Part shown: in pieces, positions 1 to 8,567 of the stretch
How positions within the stretch are numbered: the stretch's first letter is position 1
How the letters are laid out: the number at the start of each line of letters is the position of its first letter
NCBI GenBank assembly: GCA_016873195.1
Contig: VGXW01000013.1
Location: 1-33,250, forward strand
Reading direction: 5' to 3'
Source: Planctomycetota bacterium
Lineage (GTDB): Bacteria > Planctomycetota > UBA1135 > UBA2386
DNA: 33,250 nucleotides
Notes under the pieces: model-generated
Database searches by the model: none
What the model saw: only the letters and a program-made list of their open reading frames with translations
What the model was told of the DNA's origin: nothing
Translations under genes and position numbers: made by a program

Positions 1-388
1 GGGGGAGCGCCTTGCGCAGCCCGCCGATCACGTCGGCCAGCGGGTAGAGGAACAGGAACGGCGAGCAGACCAGGAAGAGCAGCGGGCCGAGGTCGTCGAT
101 CCGGGCCAGCACGCGATGGGCGCAGCGCAGGAAGACGCCGTAGGCCAGCACGTGGCAGGCGAAGACGAAGACGTTGATCGGCAGGCCGAGGAGGTCGTGC
201 AGCGAGAGCCCGATCTCGCCGAGCAGGCCGCGGCGCACGAAGCCGGTGGCGTACGGGATCGCCCAGTCGAGGAACCGCCACGGCGAAGGCGCGAGAACGG
301 TGGCCGAGAAGGACAGGGCGGCGACGGCGAGGAAGGTGGCGACGAGGCCGATGGCCAGCCACCGGCGGGCGCCGGGCGGCCGCGTCAT
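1..388 (-). CDS. Polytopic membrane protein, N-terminal part (cut by left edge)
   Basis: Reading leftwards from an ATG at 388, the frame stays open to the window edge, giving about 129 residues with no stop. It begins MTRPPGARRWLAIGLVATFL. Residues 10-32 form a clear first transmembrane helix. A periplasmic-type loop follows with the motif ATGFVRRGLLGEIG (about 47-60), then further hydrophobic segments around INVFVFACHVLAYGVFL and PLLFLVCSPFLFLYPL. The FVRRGLLG loop motif occurs in polytopic proteins linked to polysaccharide or glycan assembly, but that link is weak and from memory. No good Shine-Dalgarno is visible. The context ATGCAATGACG puts a two-codon ORF (ATG CAA TGA) overlapping the start codon. 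Codon use is GC3-rich like its neighbours. The function is unknown, and the plus-strand frames over it are shadows. Confidence 0.75.
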   Translation of the reverse strand, partial: MTRPPGARRWLAIGLVATFLAVAALSFSATVLAPSPWRFLDWAIPYATGFVRRGLLGEIGLSLHDLLGLPINVFVFACHVLAYGVFLRCAHRVLARIDDLGPLLFLVCSPFLFLYPLADVIGGLRKALP

Positions 389-604
389 TGCATCGAGGAG
401 CCGCTCGCAGCAGCGCACGGGTGGGCATGCTACCGCCCCGTCGCGGCGGTGCGCCCCTGGCCAGGGGCCGATCCCCGAGGGAGCCCACACCCTGCTTCTC
501 GCGGTCGACCCGCGACCGGCGCGGGACGACGGCGCCGGACGATGCAATCTCTCGCCGTCAGGCCGCCTGCAGACGATTCCGCGCGGGGACGCCGGCCCCT
601 GTGA
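389..604. other. Intergenic DNA, no gene seen
   Basis: This stretch lies between the start of the left-edge membrane protein and the remnant at 605-875. I see no convincing coding frame: possible products are Arg/Pro/Ala-rich with no domain pattern. The only structure noted is the perfect palindrome at 453-468. It probably carries the promoter for the left-edge minus-strand gene, but no clear -35/-10 pair could be chosen. Confidence 0.5.
453..468. repeat. 16-bp perfect palindrome
   Basis: GCCCCTGGCCAGGGGC equals its own reverse complement, with no spacer and no mismatch. It lies 65 bp upstream of the ATG at 388 (minus strand). It could be a regulator-binding site or a chance GC-rich palindrome. 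There is no T-tract, so it is not a convincing terminator. Confidence 0.5.
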
Positions 605-875
605 GCCCTACTGGGCAAACGGGGCGACAACCGCATCCGCCTGGAATCCGCGGACATCGTGACGCGACTGCGCTGCACTCCGCGCCGCAGCAGTTTCTAC
701 CTGCACGACTCGACCAAGGGCTACACGCATGGCAACATCGAGTGCGATCCGCGCCTCTTCGTGGAACTGCGGAGGTTCATTGCGGACACGAGCAAGGACG
801 GGCTGGCGGTCCAGCGTCTTGCTGCAGGTCGACTGCGTGGGCACCAGCACCTGCGGGGGCAGCAGGGCGCCCTGA
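605..875 (+). pseudogene. Frameshifted remnant of a small L,D-transpeptidase/DUF2778-like gene (tentative)
   Basis: From 605 one frame reads without stop through NRIRLESADIVTRLR and then SSFYLHDSTKGYTHGNIECD, PRLFVELRRFIAD and TSKDG (to about 808). The sense then continues one frame over from about 816 as VLLQVDCVGTSTCGGSRAP, ending at TGA 873-875. The block FY-hHD-x-x-KGY-THG-x-I-E followed by a hydrophobic helix resembles the FYIHG...SxGCIE-type core of small L,D-transpeptidase-like (DUF2778-type) proteins. The Cys expected right after HG is Asn here, and a Cys follows three residues later. The change of frame, a TGA at 602 and the lack of a start codon with upstream domain suggest a degraded gene or a sequencing indel near 800-816. 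Codon use in both halves is GC3-rich, as expected for real coding DNA. The family assignment is from memory of the motif and is uncertain. Confidence 0.4.
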
Positions 876-1116
876 ATCGCCCGCGTTGCGCATCCCCCCC
901 ACTGGGGAACGCCGCGAAGCGCCGCGCGCGGCCGGCGAGTCGCGGATGCGCACTCTGGCCCGTTCCGAGTCGGCACTCTTGCGCATTCCAGGGGCGGCTT
1001 CTTGGGGTACGCGTGCCCAGGACGCAGCCGTGGCCCCCTTCGGGGTCGGCACCCCGCTACACCCGCAGTTCGGCCCGACCGGCACCCATGCACCGGCAGG
1101 CCCCGACAGGACGACC
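876..1116. other. Intergenic DNA, no gene seen
   Basis: This spacer separates the remnant at 605-875 from the membrane-protein start at 1117. No protein-like frame is convincing. It should hold the promoter of the 1117-5101 gene pair, but no clear sigma-70-type hexamers are seen. A ribosome-binding site AGGA lies at 1108-1111. Confidence 0.45.
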
Positions 1117-3063
1117 ATGGTGATCCAGGGATCTCGGTCCGTCGAGGAACGCCTCGGCGATCTCTCCGAGTCGGTCGCGGCGCTCACGCGTCGCGTCGAG
1201 GAACTGAGCCTCAGGCTCGATGCGATGACCGGGATGGCGCCAGCGCTCGGGGCGGCGCCGGCGGATGCGGGCGCCGGTGGACCCGCGGCAGAACCGGTTC
1301 CTTCGGTGGAGAAGTGGGTCGGCCAGTCGAGCCTGCTGTCGCGCATCGCGATGGTCTCGTTCGTCCTGGTGGTCGCGCTGGTGCTGCGCACGCTGACCGA
1401 CAGCCAGATCGTCGGCGTCGGCGTCGGCGTCGTGCTGGGCCTCGCCTACTCGGCGCTGCTCGTCGCGATCGGCTGCTGGCTGCTCGCGCGCGGCCTCCGC
1501 GGCCAGCGGGTGCTGCCCGTCTGCGGCGCGGTGCTGCTCTGCTCGATCGCGCTCGAGGCGCACCGCAAGTTCCAGATCGTGTCGGCAGACAAGGTGCACT
1601 GGATCCTGCTGGCCGACCTGCTCGCCGTCGGCGCGCTCGGCCTGCGGTTCCGCATGGACTCGATCGTCGCCGTCGCCGTGCTGGCCCCCGTCGTCAGCGC
1701 GCTCACCGTCGGCTTCCCGAACCTGCAGTTCCCGCTGGTCGCCCTGCTGTTCCTCGCCGCGAACGGCATGGCGCTGCTCGCGCGCCGCGTCGTGCGGCTG
1801 GAATGGCTGGCCTGGGGCACGTTCTTCCCCACGCTGTTCTTCTGGTTGTGCTGGAGCTGGAAGGCCAACGCGCACCTGCGGCACCCGGGAACGCCGGGTG
1901 CCGACGGCCTCGCCGTGGCGTGGTTCCTGCCGTGGCTCGCCGCCTTCGTGGCCTTCTACGCCCTCGCCGCCGCGGTGCGCACCTACGCCGCGCCGCGCTC
2001 GCCGGGTTCGTTCCACGCGTTCGTGCCGGCCGGCAACGCCATGTGGGCGCACCCGGCCGCGCTCGCGGTGGCGATCCCGGGCGGGGGGCTGGCCGGCATC
2101 GGCGGCATCGCGCTCGGTGCGGCGGTGGCCCACTTCGCCTTCGCGGCCTGGCTCTGGCGCCGGCTGCGCGGGCAGGCGATCGGCATCACGACCTTCACGC
2201 TCGCCGGCGTGCTGCTGCTCGCGCTCGGCGTGGCCACGCTGGCGCCGAGCCTCGCGCTCGCTGCCGCGGTGCTCGCCGCCGTCGCGCTCGGGCTCGCGCG
2301 GTTCGCCTCCGCGAGCAGGAGCCCGGGCCTGCGCCTCACGGCGCTGCTGCTGCAGGTCGCCATGGGCGCGGCGGCTGTCGCCGGCGGCCTCTACGCCGTG
2401 CCGTCCACGTCGCCGGGCATCCACCTCGGCGCGGCCGTGGTCGTCGTCGTCTTCGCCAGCTGGCACTACCTGCACGACTTCCGCCACACGCCGCCGGCGG
2501 GAAGCTGGTACGCGTACGTCGACGCGAAGAACCGCGCGAGCATCCTGCTGCTGTGGTCTGCCACCGCGGCCGGCTTCGGCATGCTGCGCGTCCTGCTCGA
2601 CCGCTTCCTGCTGTGGCTCGGCGCCGCGTCGCCGCACGCTTTCCTGTGCGGGCAGTCGGTGCTCCTGAACCTCGCGAGCATCGCGCTGCTGCTGTGGGGG
2701 CTGCGCGCGGCGAACCGGCAGGCCCTGCTGACCGCGGTTCTCGTCGCCGCCTGCGGCGGCCTCAAGGTCTTCGGTGCGGACATGCTCGAGGCGCGCGGCG
2801 TGCCGCTGGTGCTGTCGGTGTTCTCGTTCGGGCTGGCGGCCGCCGTGGCCTCGGTCGTGCTGGGCCGCCTGCAGCGCGGCAACGCCGGGCCCGGCCAGGG
2901 TCCACCTGCCGCGCGATCACGTCCCGGCGCCCGGCCGCTCCCCGTCTACACGGCCCTCAGGGCGTTCGTCCTGCGCCTTCGCGCAGTGTCCGTTTCGCTG
3001 CCGAACGGGCGCCACGGGCCGCCCGCCGCGGAACCGCGTGCCGCGGGCCGGCGCGCGCCGTAG
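1117..3063 (+). CDS. DUF2339-like polytopic membrane protein
   Basis: The protein has 648 residues. The ATG at 1117 was chosen because AGGA sits 5 nt upstream and the coding character begins there, although the frame is open much further upstream. Residues 1-35 look like a coiled coil (SVEERLGDLSESVAALTRRV, then EELSLRLD). A short Ala/Gly-rich linker follows, then about 16-17 hydrophobic helices from about residue 68 to 588. An N-terminal coiled coil, many helices and a KVFGADML segment in the next-to-last helix fit the DUF2339 type of membrane protein; the molecular role of that family is not known. The last 60 residues or so (after VLGRLQRGN, DNA 2880 onward) are Arg/Pro-rich and unlike the rest. 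They may be read-through beyond a lost stop. The next gene starts 10 nt after the stop, so the two are probably co-transcribed. Confidence 0.75.
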   Translation: MVIQGSRSVEERLGDLSESVAALTRRVEELSLRLDAMTGMAPALGAAPADAGAGGPAAEPVPSVEKWVGQSSLLSRIAMVSFVLVVALVLRTLTDSQIVGVGVGVVLGLAYSALLVAIGCWLLARGLRGQRVLPVCGAVLLCSIALEAHRKFQIVSADKVHWILLADLLAVGALGLRFRMDSIVAVAVLAPVVSALTVGFPNLQFPLVALLFLAANGMALLARRVVRLEWLAWGTFFPTLFFWLCWSWKANAHLRHPGTPGADGLAVAWFLPWLAAFVAFYALAAAVRTYAAPRSPGSFHAFVPAGNAMWAHPAALAVAIPGGGLAGIGGIALGAAVAHFAFAAWLWRRLRGQAIGITTFTLAGVLLLALGVATLAPSLALAAAVLAAVALGLARFASASRSPGLRLTALLLQVAMGAAAVAGGLYAVPSTSPGIHLGAAVVVVVFASWHYLHDFRHTPPAGSWYAYVDAKNRASILLLWSATAAGFGMLRVLLDRFLLWLGAASPHAFLCGQSVLLNLASIALLLWGLRAANRQALLTAVLVAACGGLKVFGADMLEARGVPLVLSVFSFGLAAAVASVVLGRLQRGNAGPGQGPPAARSRPGARPLPVYTALRAFVLRLRAVSVSLPNGRHGPPAAEPRAAGRRAP

Positions 3064-3073
3064 CCTTCGACTC

Positions 3074-5101
3074 GTGCCCGCCACCGTGCAGAGCCCGACC
3101 GCCCGGATCCTCGCGCCGGTCGCGGCGCTCGCCGCCTTGTTCGGCGCCGCGTGGTGGTTCGCCAGCCGACCGGCTGTCGACCCCGCGGTCCCGGGCGCAA
3201 CGCGGCCCGTGCTGCCGCCGCCGCTGCCGGCCGCGGAGCCGGCCGTTCCCGCCGGCGCGGACGCGCGCGAAGAGCCCCGCCCGGACGCGGTGACGCGCGA
3301 CGCCGGCGCGACGGCCGTACTCGACATGCGCCTCCATTGCCGCGGCCCCGCGCGCCTGTTGCGCGTGCTGTTCACCGTCGACGCCGCTGCCGGCGAACGC
3401 CTTGCGACGGCCGAACGGCTCGGCCTCGCCGAGGACTACGCGGCGCGGATCACGTTGCCCGCGAGCGGCTGGCTGCGCGCCGGCGCGATCGTGTTCGATC
3501 CGCCCGACGCGGCGGACGGCGCCCTGGTGCTGCCGCAATCCGTGCGGCCCGAGCCAGGCAATCAGGTCCGCGTCGACCTGCAATGCGGCCAGGTGCCGGC
3601 CACGTTGCGCGTCGTCGGCCCGTCGCCTGCACTGCTGGCGCACCTCGTGCTGGAGCTGCACCCCCGGCCCCGCTTCGGCGCCGGCCCGGCGACCGCCTCG
3701 CTGCCGCTCGCCGCCGACGGCACGGTCCGGCTGCACCTGCCCGACGAACCGCATCGCGCCGGCATCCGCCTCGCGGAGACCCCCGATCCGGGCATCCGCC
3801 CGGGCTGGCTCGTGGGGGCCGCCGCGGTCTGCGCGCTGCAGGCGGCCGACGGCTCGTTCGACCTCGCCGCGCGCTCCGGCGAACTGCTGCTCGCGCCGAT
3901 CGAACCGCTCGCCGGCGTCGTCGTCGGCGCCGCGGGACGCACGATCCCGGCCGTGCTGGGCTTCGCGGGCCCGCCCGCACCGAGGCCGTACTCGCCGTGC
4001 CACGTGGACCTGCGCCAGCGTGTGCTCGGCGCGGCCCTGGCCTACGGAACCGCGCCCGAGTTCGGCTCGTTCACCTTCCGCCCCGCGGACCTGCTCGCCG
4101 ACGCCGACCTGTTCCGCCTCGACCCGGCGCGCATCGAACGCCTCGGCCAGCTGCGCGTGCGCGTGCCGGCCACAGGCCCTGCGCCGCTCGACCTGCTCGC
4201 CGAACCGCTCGGGGGCGGCTCCCCACAGCGGCTCGAACGCGACGGCGACGGGCACGCGGCCGCGCTGCGGCCGGGCGACTACCGTCTGCGCTGGGACGTG
4301 CGCGGCGGCCCCGGGCCCGCCGCCGCCGAGCGCGTCAGCGTCCGCGCCGGCGAGACGGTCGAACTGGCGCTGCCGCCGTTGCCGTTGCAGCGCTGGACCG
4401 TGCAGATGCTCGACGCGGACCCGAAGCAGAGCGCGATCTGGTTCTGCCGCCTCGGCGGCGTGCACTCGCTCGGCGGCGCCCGCGACGGCGAGTTCCTGTT
4501 CGACCTCGCCGAACCGCCGCGGCAGGGACAGCCGGCGGAGGTCTGGTCGCACGCGTTGCGCGCGGCCTTCCCGGCGACGGTCGTCGGGGCCGACCCGGGG
4601 CGCCGCTACGCGGAGATCGTCTCGCCCGCCACCGAGGTGACCTGGTGCCGCGTGCAGCCGCGCGCGCTGGCCGATGGTCGGCTCACGCTGCGGCTCGCTG
4701 GCGCCGCGGACGCCGCCGGCACCGCGCGCGGTCCGACCGGCGCGCTCGCGTCCGACACGGCGGTGCCCTTGGGCCGGGGCGGTGCCCGCAATGGCTGTCT
4801 GTGCGAGCGGATCGACGACCGCGAGCAGATCACGGCCTGGTTCCGCCTCGAGCACGGCGTGGACGAACTCGTCGTCGCGCCGCACGGGCGCTGGGCGACG
4901 CTGCAGATCGTGCGGCCGGTCCTGCGCGCACAGGTGCTCGCGCAGGGTCCCGACGGCGGCACGCCGGTGCCGGCGTTCGCGGTCGACGGCGCGGGCGAGT
5001 TCCCGCTCTACGTCGCCGGCGGCACGCGCGCGGTGCACGTGGAACTGGCGCCGGGCGGGCGGCTCGTCTTCGCGCCGGAGGGTCCGTTCGTGGTGCGCTG
5101 A
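3074..5101 (+). CDS. Membrane-anchored beta-rich protein of unknown function
   Basis: The protein has 675 residues if it starts at GTG 3074; GTG 3086 is the alternative and neither has a clear Shine-Dalgarno. An N-terminal hydrophobic segment (ILAPVAALAALFGAAWWFAS, about residues 12-31) is followed by a Pro/Ala linker, so the protein is probably a single-pass anchor or an uncleaved signal facing the periplasm. The remaining 600 residues or so have alternating short hydrophobic stretches typical of beta-sandwich domains, for example ERVSVRAGETVELALPPLP, and no Cys-rich or catalytic motif that I recognise. Several segments resemble carboxypeptidase-regulatory or Ig-like folds of secreted proteins, but I cannot name a family. 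It starts 10 nt after the DUF2339-like gene and probably depends on it for expression. It ends convergent with 5131-5511. Confidence 0.7.
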   Translation: MPATVQSPTARILAPVAALAALFGAAWWFASRPAVDPAVPGATRPVLPPPLPAAEPAVPAGADAREEPRPDAVTRDAGATAVLDMRLHCRGPARLLRVLFTVDAAAGERLATAERLGLAEDYAARITLPASGWLRAGAIVFDPPDAADGALVLPQSVRPEPGNQVRVDLQCGQVPATLRVVGPSPALLAHLVLELHPRPRFGAGPATASLPLAADGTVRLHLPDEPHRAGIRLAETPDPGIRPGWLVGAAAVCALQAADGSFDLAARSGELLLAPIEPLAGVVVGAAGRTIPAVLGFAGPPAPRPYSPCHVDLRQRVLGAALAYGTAPEFGSFTFRPADLLADADLFRLDPARIERLGQLRVRVPATGPAPLDLLAEPLGGGSPQRLERDGDGHAAALRPGDYRLRWDVRGGPGPAAAERVSVRAGETVELALPPLPLQRWTVQMLDADPKQSAIWFCRLGGVHSLGGARDGEFLFDLAEPPRQGQPAEVWSHALRAAFPATVVGADPGRRYAEIVSPATEVTWCRVQPRALADGRLTLRLAGAADAAGTARGPTGALASDTAVPLGRGGARNGCLCERIDDREQITAWFRLEHGVDELVVAPHGRWATLQIVRPVLRAQVLAQGPDGGTPVPAFAVDGAGEFPLYVAGGTRAVHVELAPGGRLVFAPEGPFVVR

Positions 5102-5107
5102 ACGCGG

Positions 5108-5142
5108 CGGCGGCCTGGTCCGCGGTCCCGTCAGGGCCGCCG
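5108..5142. terminator. Possible bidirectional terminator hairpin
   Basis: CGGCGGCC (5108-5115) pairs perfectly with GGCCGCCG (5135-5142) across a 19-nt loop. It sits between the convergent stops at 5101 (plus) and 5131 (minus) and overlaps the last codons of the minus-strand gene. There is no T-tract, so it is only a plausible terminator in this GC-rich genome. Confidence 0.3.
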
Positions 5143-5511
5143 GCCGGGCGCCGCCAGCAGCGGTGCCAGGAACACGAACACGGTGACCACGAGCCACGTC
5201 TCGCCGTCCTGGATGCGGTACTTCGCGAGCAGTTGCCCGACGGCCATGCCGAACACCAGCAGGCCGAGCCCGAAGTGCGTCGCGGTCGTCAGCGCGAGCC
5301 ACGTCACGCCCCGCCGCAGCGCATTGACGGGGCCGAGGCGCGCGAGCCAGCGCGCGTAGAGGTAGACGAGCACCATGTCCGCGCACGACGACACGATGCT
5401 GGCCGCGGGTTCGCCCAGGAGCTTCTGGTAGGTGCCCAGGCGCAACAACCCGTTGACGATCGGGACCGCCCCGACGGGCAACCACGCGAGGATCTCCACC
5501 AGGAACGGCAT
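5131..5511 (-). CDS. Small four-helix integral membrane protein, unknown function
   Basis: The protein has 126 residues and starts MPFLVEILAWLPVGAVPIVN. The frame is open further upstream to 5883, but that extension (RSSTVPSTAHDPMG and similar) is low-complexity and overlaps the gene on the other strand, so the ATG at 5511 is preferred. Four hydrophobic segments are visible, at about residues 3-22, 36-55, 67-92 and 104-121. Conserved-looking features are NGLLRLGTYQKLLGE, WLALTTATHFGLG, LLAKY and a final LAPLL. This combination resembles a widespread family of about 120-150-residue membrane proteins with a G-x-x-R...LG(E/D)xxA pattern and no assigned function; the match is from memory. It is convergent with the gene ending at 5101 and divergent from 5804. 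Confidence 0.7.
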   Translation of the reverse strand: MPFLVEILAWLPVGAVPIVNGLLRLGTYQKLLGEPAASIVSSCADMVLVYLYARWLARLGPVNALRRGVTWLALTTATHFGLGLLVFGMAVGQLLAKYRIQDGETWLVVTVFVFLAPLLAAPGRRP

Positions 5512-5803
5512 CGCTGCGGCGCACCTTACCAGTGCCTGGGCGACCAGGACCAGATGCCGTCGCGCGGCAGCGCCGCGCCCTCGGGCGACGGGCACCGGGA
5601 CAGCCCCCGCGGCTGGAATGGTGCGGGACCCGGCGCAGCGAGAAGGCCGGCGATCGTTGACGGCCGGGTCGAGGCCTGGGAACGTGGCGCCGATCGTTCC
5701 GGGCGGTCCGGGACGCCGGTCGAACCGACTGCCCCTGGCCGCTCTCGTTCGCCTTGGAATTCCCATCGGGTCGTGCGCAGTGGATGGAACCGTCGAGGAA
5801 CGG

Positions 5804-7252
5804 ATGTCGGACGTGGCCCACGCGCCGGTCGTGCCGCCGCGGACCTGCTCGACGAGCGCGTTCGTGCTGGTCTGCTGGATCATCCTGGCGGCCGCTGCCC
5901 TCGCCGGCGTCCACGCAGCACTGGAGTGGCGATTCCTCTACTCGGACGGTGCCTACTATCTCCAGCGCATCCTGGAGCAGGAGGGATTCCCGTTCATCGA
6001 GCCGTCTCGCCGCTGGACCCATCTGCTGCAACAGCTGCCGACGGTCGTGGCAATCTGGTCGGGCGTCGACAGCATCCCTGCCTTGATCGTGTGCTACGGG
6101 CTGACCTGCTATCTCCTGCCTCTTGTCCTGGTGGGCCTCTGCTTCCTGGCCCTGCCTGCCTCGAAGAAGGCGTTCGTCTTCTTCCCCCTGCTGCACTACC
6201 TGGCGGGCACGACGAGCGCCACCTTCGTCGGCATGTTGGAGGGACCGCTGGCGGCCGCGTACTTCTGGTTGCTCCTGTACCTGCTGCTCTTCCGCACCGG
6301 ATGGAGCAGCTGGGCGCTACTGGCTTCATTGGCCTTGCCCGCGGTCTGTCTGCACGAAGTCATGGTCCTCCTGGCTCCGGTGTTGGCCGTGGCGGCGGGG
6401 TGGCGTGCGCGGCACGAACGCCACCGGGGCGCGGCTGCACTGTCTGCCCTGCTGGCGCTCTGGTTCCTGGTCGTCGCCGCGGTGCAGGCCTACCACGTCG
6501 TCCATCCGAGGGATCCCGGCAACCGCTCCGACTTCTTCCAGGAGTTCGTCCAGCTCCGCTGGCTGATCACGATGTCGGGCCGGGTGAACGTGCCCGCCTT
6601 CCTCGGGCTGTTGGCGTCGGTCGTCGTCGTGGCAGCGTGCCATCCGGGTCACGCTGGTCGCGAGGCACGCTGGGCGAAGATCCGCGGCGCGCTGGTCGCC
6701 GGCTTCGCAGTGGTCGCGGTCGGTTCGGGAGTTGCCACGGTCGTCGCGCAGAGACTCGTGGTCCCGGCGATGCAGTTCGCCGCGCGCAACCATCCGGCCC
6801 TGATCTCGTTGCCGCTGGCCCTCTGGGCGATGCGGTCGGCCCTGCGGCCCTCGGCGACCGTGCCGTGGCAGAGGCGGCAGGTCATCGCCGTGACGTGCGT
6901 GCTGGCGGCGACCGTCCTGCTGTGGCACGTGGTGGCAACCCACCGTTGGTCGGCCTATGTCGCGGATTTCCGGTCCATCCAGGCATCCAGCCGTGGTCTG
7001 GTTCCGTGGGTGGACGCCTGCAGGAGCCTGCCCGGCAACCGAAGGAACAACTTCGTGAACATGTCGTGGCCGTGGACCAATCCGAGCATGAGTTTCCTCC
7101 TGTCCCCTGGCGGGAGGGTCACGACCGTGATCGCCAATCCCGACCGCGGCGCCCCGCCCGTGCCGTTCGACCCGGCCCAAGTCCGGGCACTGCCCCGCAG
7201 CCGCTTCTTCGACAGCAGTGCCTATCGAGAAGCCATCGGGGCGGCCAAGTGA
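5804..7252 (+). CDS. Polytopic membrane protein, unknown function
   Basis: The protein has 482 residues and begins MSDVAHAPVVPPRTC. The ATG at 5804 is preceded by GAGGAA at 5795-5800, so it is chosen over the open but non-protein-like upstream frame. It has about ten hydrophobic helices. The first (about residues 17-39) is followed by a loop with FLYSDGAYYLQRILEQEGF, then FIEPSRRWTHLLQQLP. An acidic residue in the first extracytoplasmic loop recalls GT-C-fold glycosyltransferases, but no second hallmark is seen, so no enzymatic function is assigned. The C-terminal 100 residues or so are soluble and include NNFVNMSWPWTNPSMSFLL. I recall similar uncharacterised membrane proteins in other bacteria with a DGA(F/Y)YL...R...QLP pattern. 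Codon use matches its neighbours. Confidence 0.75.
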   Translation: MSDVAHAPVVPPRTCSTSAFVLVCWIILAAAALAGVHAALEWRFLYSDGAYYLQRILEQEGFPFIEPSRRWTHLLQQLPTVVAIWSGVDSIPALIVCYGLTCYLLPLVLVGLCFLALPASKKAFVFFPLLHYLAGTTSATFVGMLEGPLAAAYFWLLLYLLLFRTGWSSWALLASLALPAVCLHEVMVLLAPVLAVAAGWRARHERHRGAAALSALLALWFLVVAAVQAYHVVHPRDPGNRSDFFQEFVQLRWLITMSGRVNVPAFLGLLASVVVVAACHPGHAGREARWAKIRGALVAGFAVVAVGSGVATVVAQRLVVPAMQFAARNHPALISLPLALWAMRSALRPSATVPWQRRQVIAVTCVLAATVLLWHVVATHRWSAYVADFRSIQASSRGLVPWVDACRSLPGNRRNNFVNMSWPWTNPSMSFLLSPGGRVTTVIANPDRGAPPVPFDPAQVRALPRSRFFDSSAYREAIGAAK

Positions 7253-7401
7253 CCGTGCAGATCCGGTGGTGACGGCGCCGGATCCGGAACGGCCTGCGGC
7301 AGCTCCGGGCGTTCGCGCATCTTCCGGATCGCCGCTCGAACGGCCGTCGCCCGGGGCCACCTCCAGGCCGTGCCGGCGCTCGCGGCAACGGAGCAGGAAC
7401 G

Positions 7402-8388
7402 CTACTTGCGGCGGCGCGGCTCCGGCTTCGGCTCCTCGCGCACGCGCTCGACGTCGATGCTGCCCGTGAACGCCTGGTCCGCCAGTTGCCGCAGCAGCGC
7501 TTCGCCGTGTCGCTCGGGCCAGGCGCGCACCTGCTCGCGGATGCGGACGAACGCCTGCTGGCTCGCCGCGTAGCGGGCCTCGCCATCGATCGCGAACACC
7601 CAGTCGTAGGACTCGACGCGCCGACGCAGGTCGCGGCTGTGGTCGACCGTCTGCCGCACCTGCATGGTGTAACGGATCGTGAACGCATCGGCGGACGCTT
7701 CCGGCATCTGCAATTCGACGCGCGTCTCCCGGTGGCCGAGCGGGTGCGAGCCGGAGCCGTCGCGGATCAGCGACTTGCCGGCGACCGCGGGCTGGCCGTG
7801 CAGTTCGACCACGTCGGCCATGTGGCCGACCCAGCACGGCAACGGCTGCTCCCACAGCAACGGCAGCAGGTGGTCGCCGTAGAGCGCCGCGAAGTCCCCG
7901 CGCGCGACGCCGCGATCCTGGCGCAGGAAGCGTTGCTCGAAGCGGCGCTGCAGCGCGGCCTCCGGCAGCTCGAGGTCCGTCTGCCCCGGTCGGTCGGCGT
8001 GGCCCCAGACCAGCAGCAGCGAGTCGTTGCCGAGCGGCGGCGCGGCCTCGCCAGGCGGCGGCGGGTCGGGGCGCAGCCGCAGCCGCAACTGCGGCCGCCC
8101 CTGCAGCCGCGTCGCATAGCGGGCGACCACGGCGTCGGCGCCCGGCTGCAGTTCGACGTCGATCTCCAGCGACACCTGCTGCGGCGGCGGTCGCGACGGC
8201 GTCGGCAGCCCGGCCGCCTCGCGCGCCTTCCGTTCGGCGGTTGCCAGTTCCTTGGACAGGGTGCGCGCCTTGGCCAGGCGCGCCCGGTAGTTCTGCACCG
8301 TCTGCTGCTGCGGCGGCCAGACGAAGGTCGGCGCGGGCGGCGGCTGCTGCAGCAGCGGCAGGCACAGCATGGTGGTCACGAGGCTCAT
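7402..8388 (-). CDS. Secreted protein of unknown function
   Basis: The protein has 328 residues from the ATG at 8388. Its start, MSLVTTMLCLPLLQQPPPAP, looks like a short signal peptide with a cleavage site near LLQQ. A start 29 codons further upstream is in frame but adds residues with no signal character. A charged, probably helical segment follows (QTVQNYRARLAKARTLSKEL, about 30-50), then a mixed alpha/beta region. The latter half contains a run ending with GSIDVERVREEPKPEPRRRK at the C terminus. The middle part suggests a beta-sheet domain (QVSLEIDVELQPGADAVVAR, QLRLRLRPDP). I do not recognise a family. It is transcribed divergently from the efflux operon at 8614 with a 225-bp spacer, so the two may share regulatory DNA, but nothing ties its function to efflux. 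Confidence 0.75.
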   Translation of the reverse strand: MSLVTTMLCLPLLQQPPPAPTFVWPPQQQTVQNYRARLAKARTLSKELATAERKAREAAGLPTPSRPPPQQVSLEIDVELQPGADAVVARYATRLQGRPQLRLRLRPDPPPPGEAAPPLGNDSLLLVWGHADRPGQTDLELPEAALQRRFEQRFLRQDRGVARGDFAALYGDHLLPLLWEQPLPCWVGHMADVVELHGQPAVAGKSLIRDGSGSHPLGHRETRVELQMPEASADAFTIRYTMQVRQTVDHSRDLRRRVESYDWVFAIDGEARYAASQQAFVRIREQVRAWPERHGEALLRQLADQAFTGSIDVERVREEPKPEPRRRK

Positions 8389-8567
8389 CGGCTGCTCGAC
8401 GAAAGCGGCGACGGCGACAGTGTAGCCGGCGCCCGGGCTTGCTCGGAGCCGGCAGGCTCCGGATCCCGGCGCCACCGGCGCTGCGCCGTGCGCCGCGGGG
8501 GGAACTGCCGCGGATCCCGGCCCGGCCGCCGCCCGGGCCCGCGCGGCGGGTGCCCGGCAGCACCTGG

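Noticed and set aside
116-604. Plus-strand frames near the left edge
   Set aside because: They are antisense to the left-edge membrane protein, whose hydrophobic pattern is clear, and encode charged low-complexity sequence.
2957-6196. A minus-strand frame open for 1079 codons
   Set aside because: It runs antisense across three better genes and gives an Arg/Gly/Ala-rich product with no domain; only the separate frame at 5131-5511 is supported on that strand.
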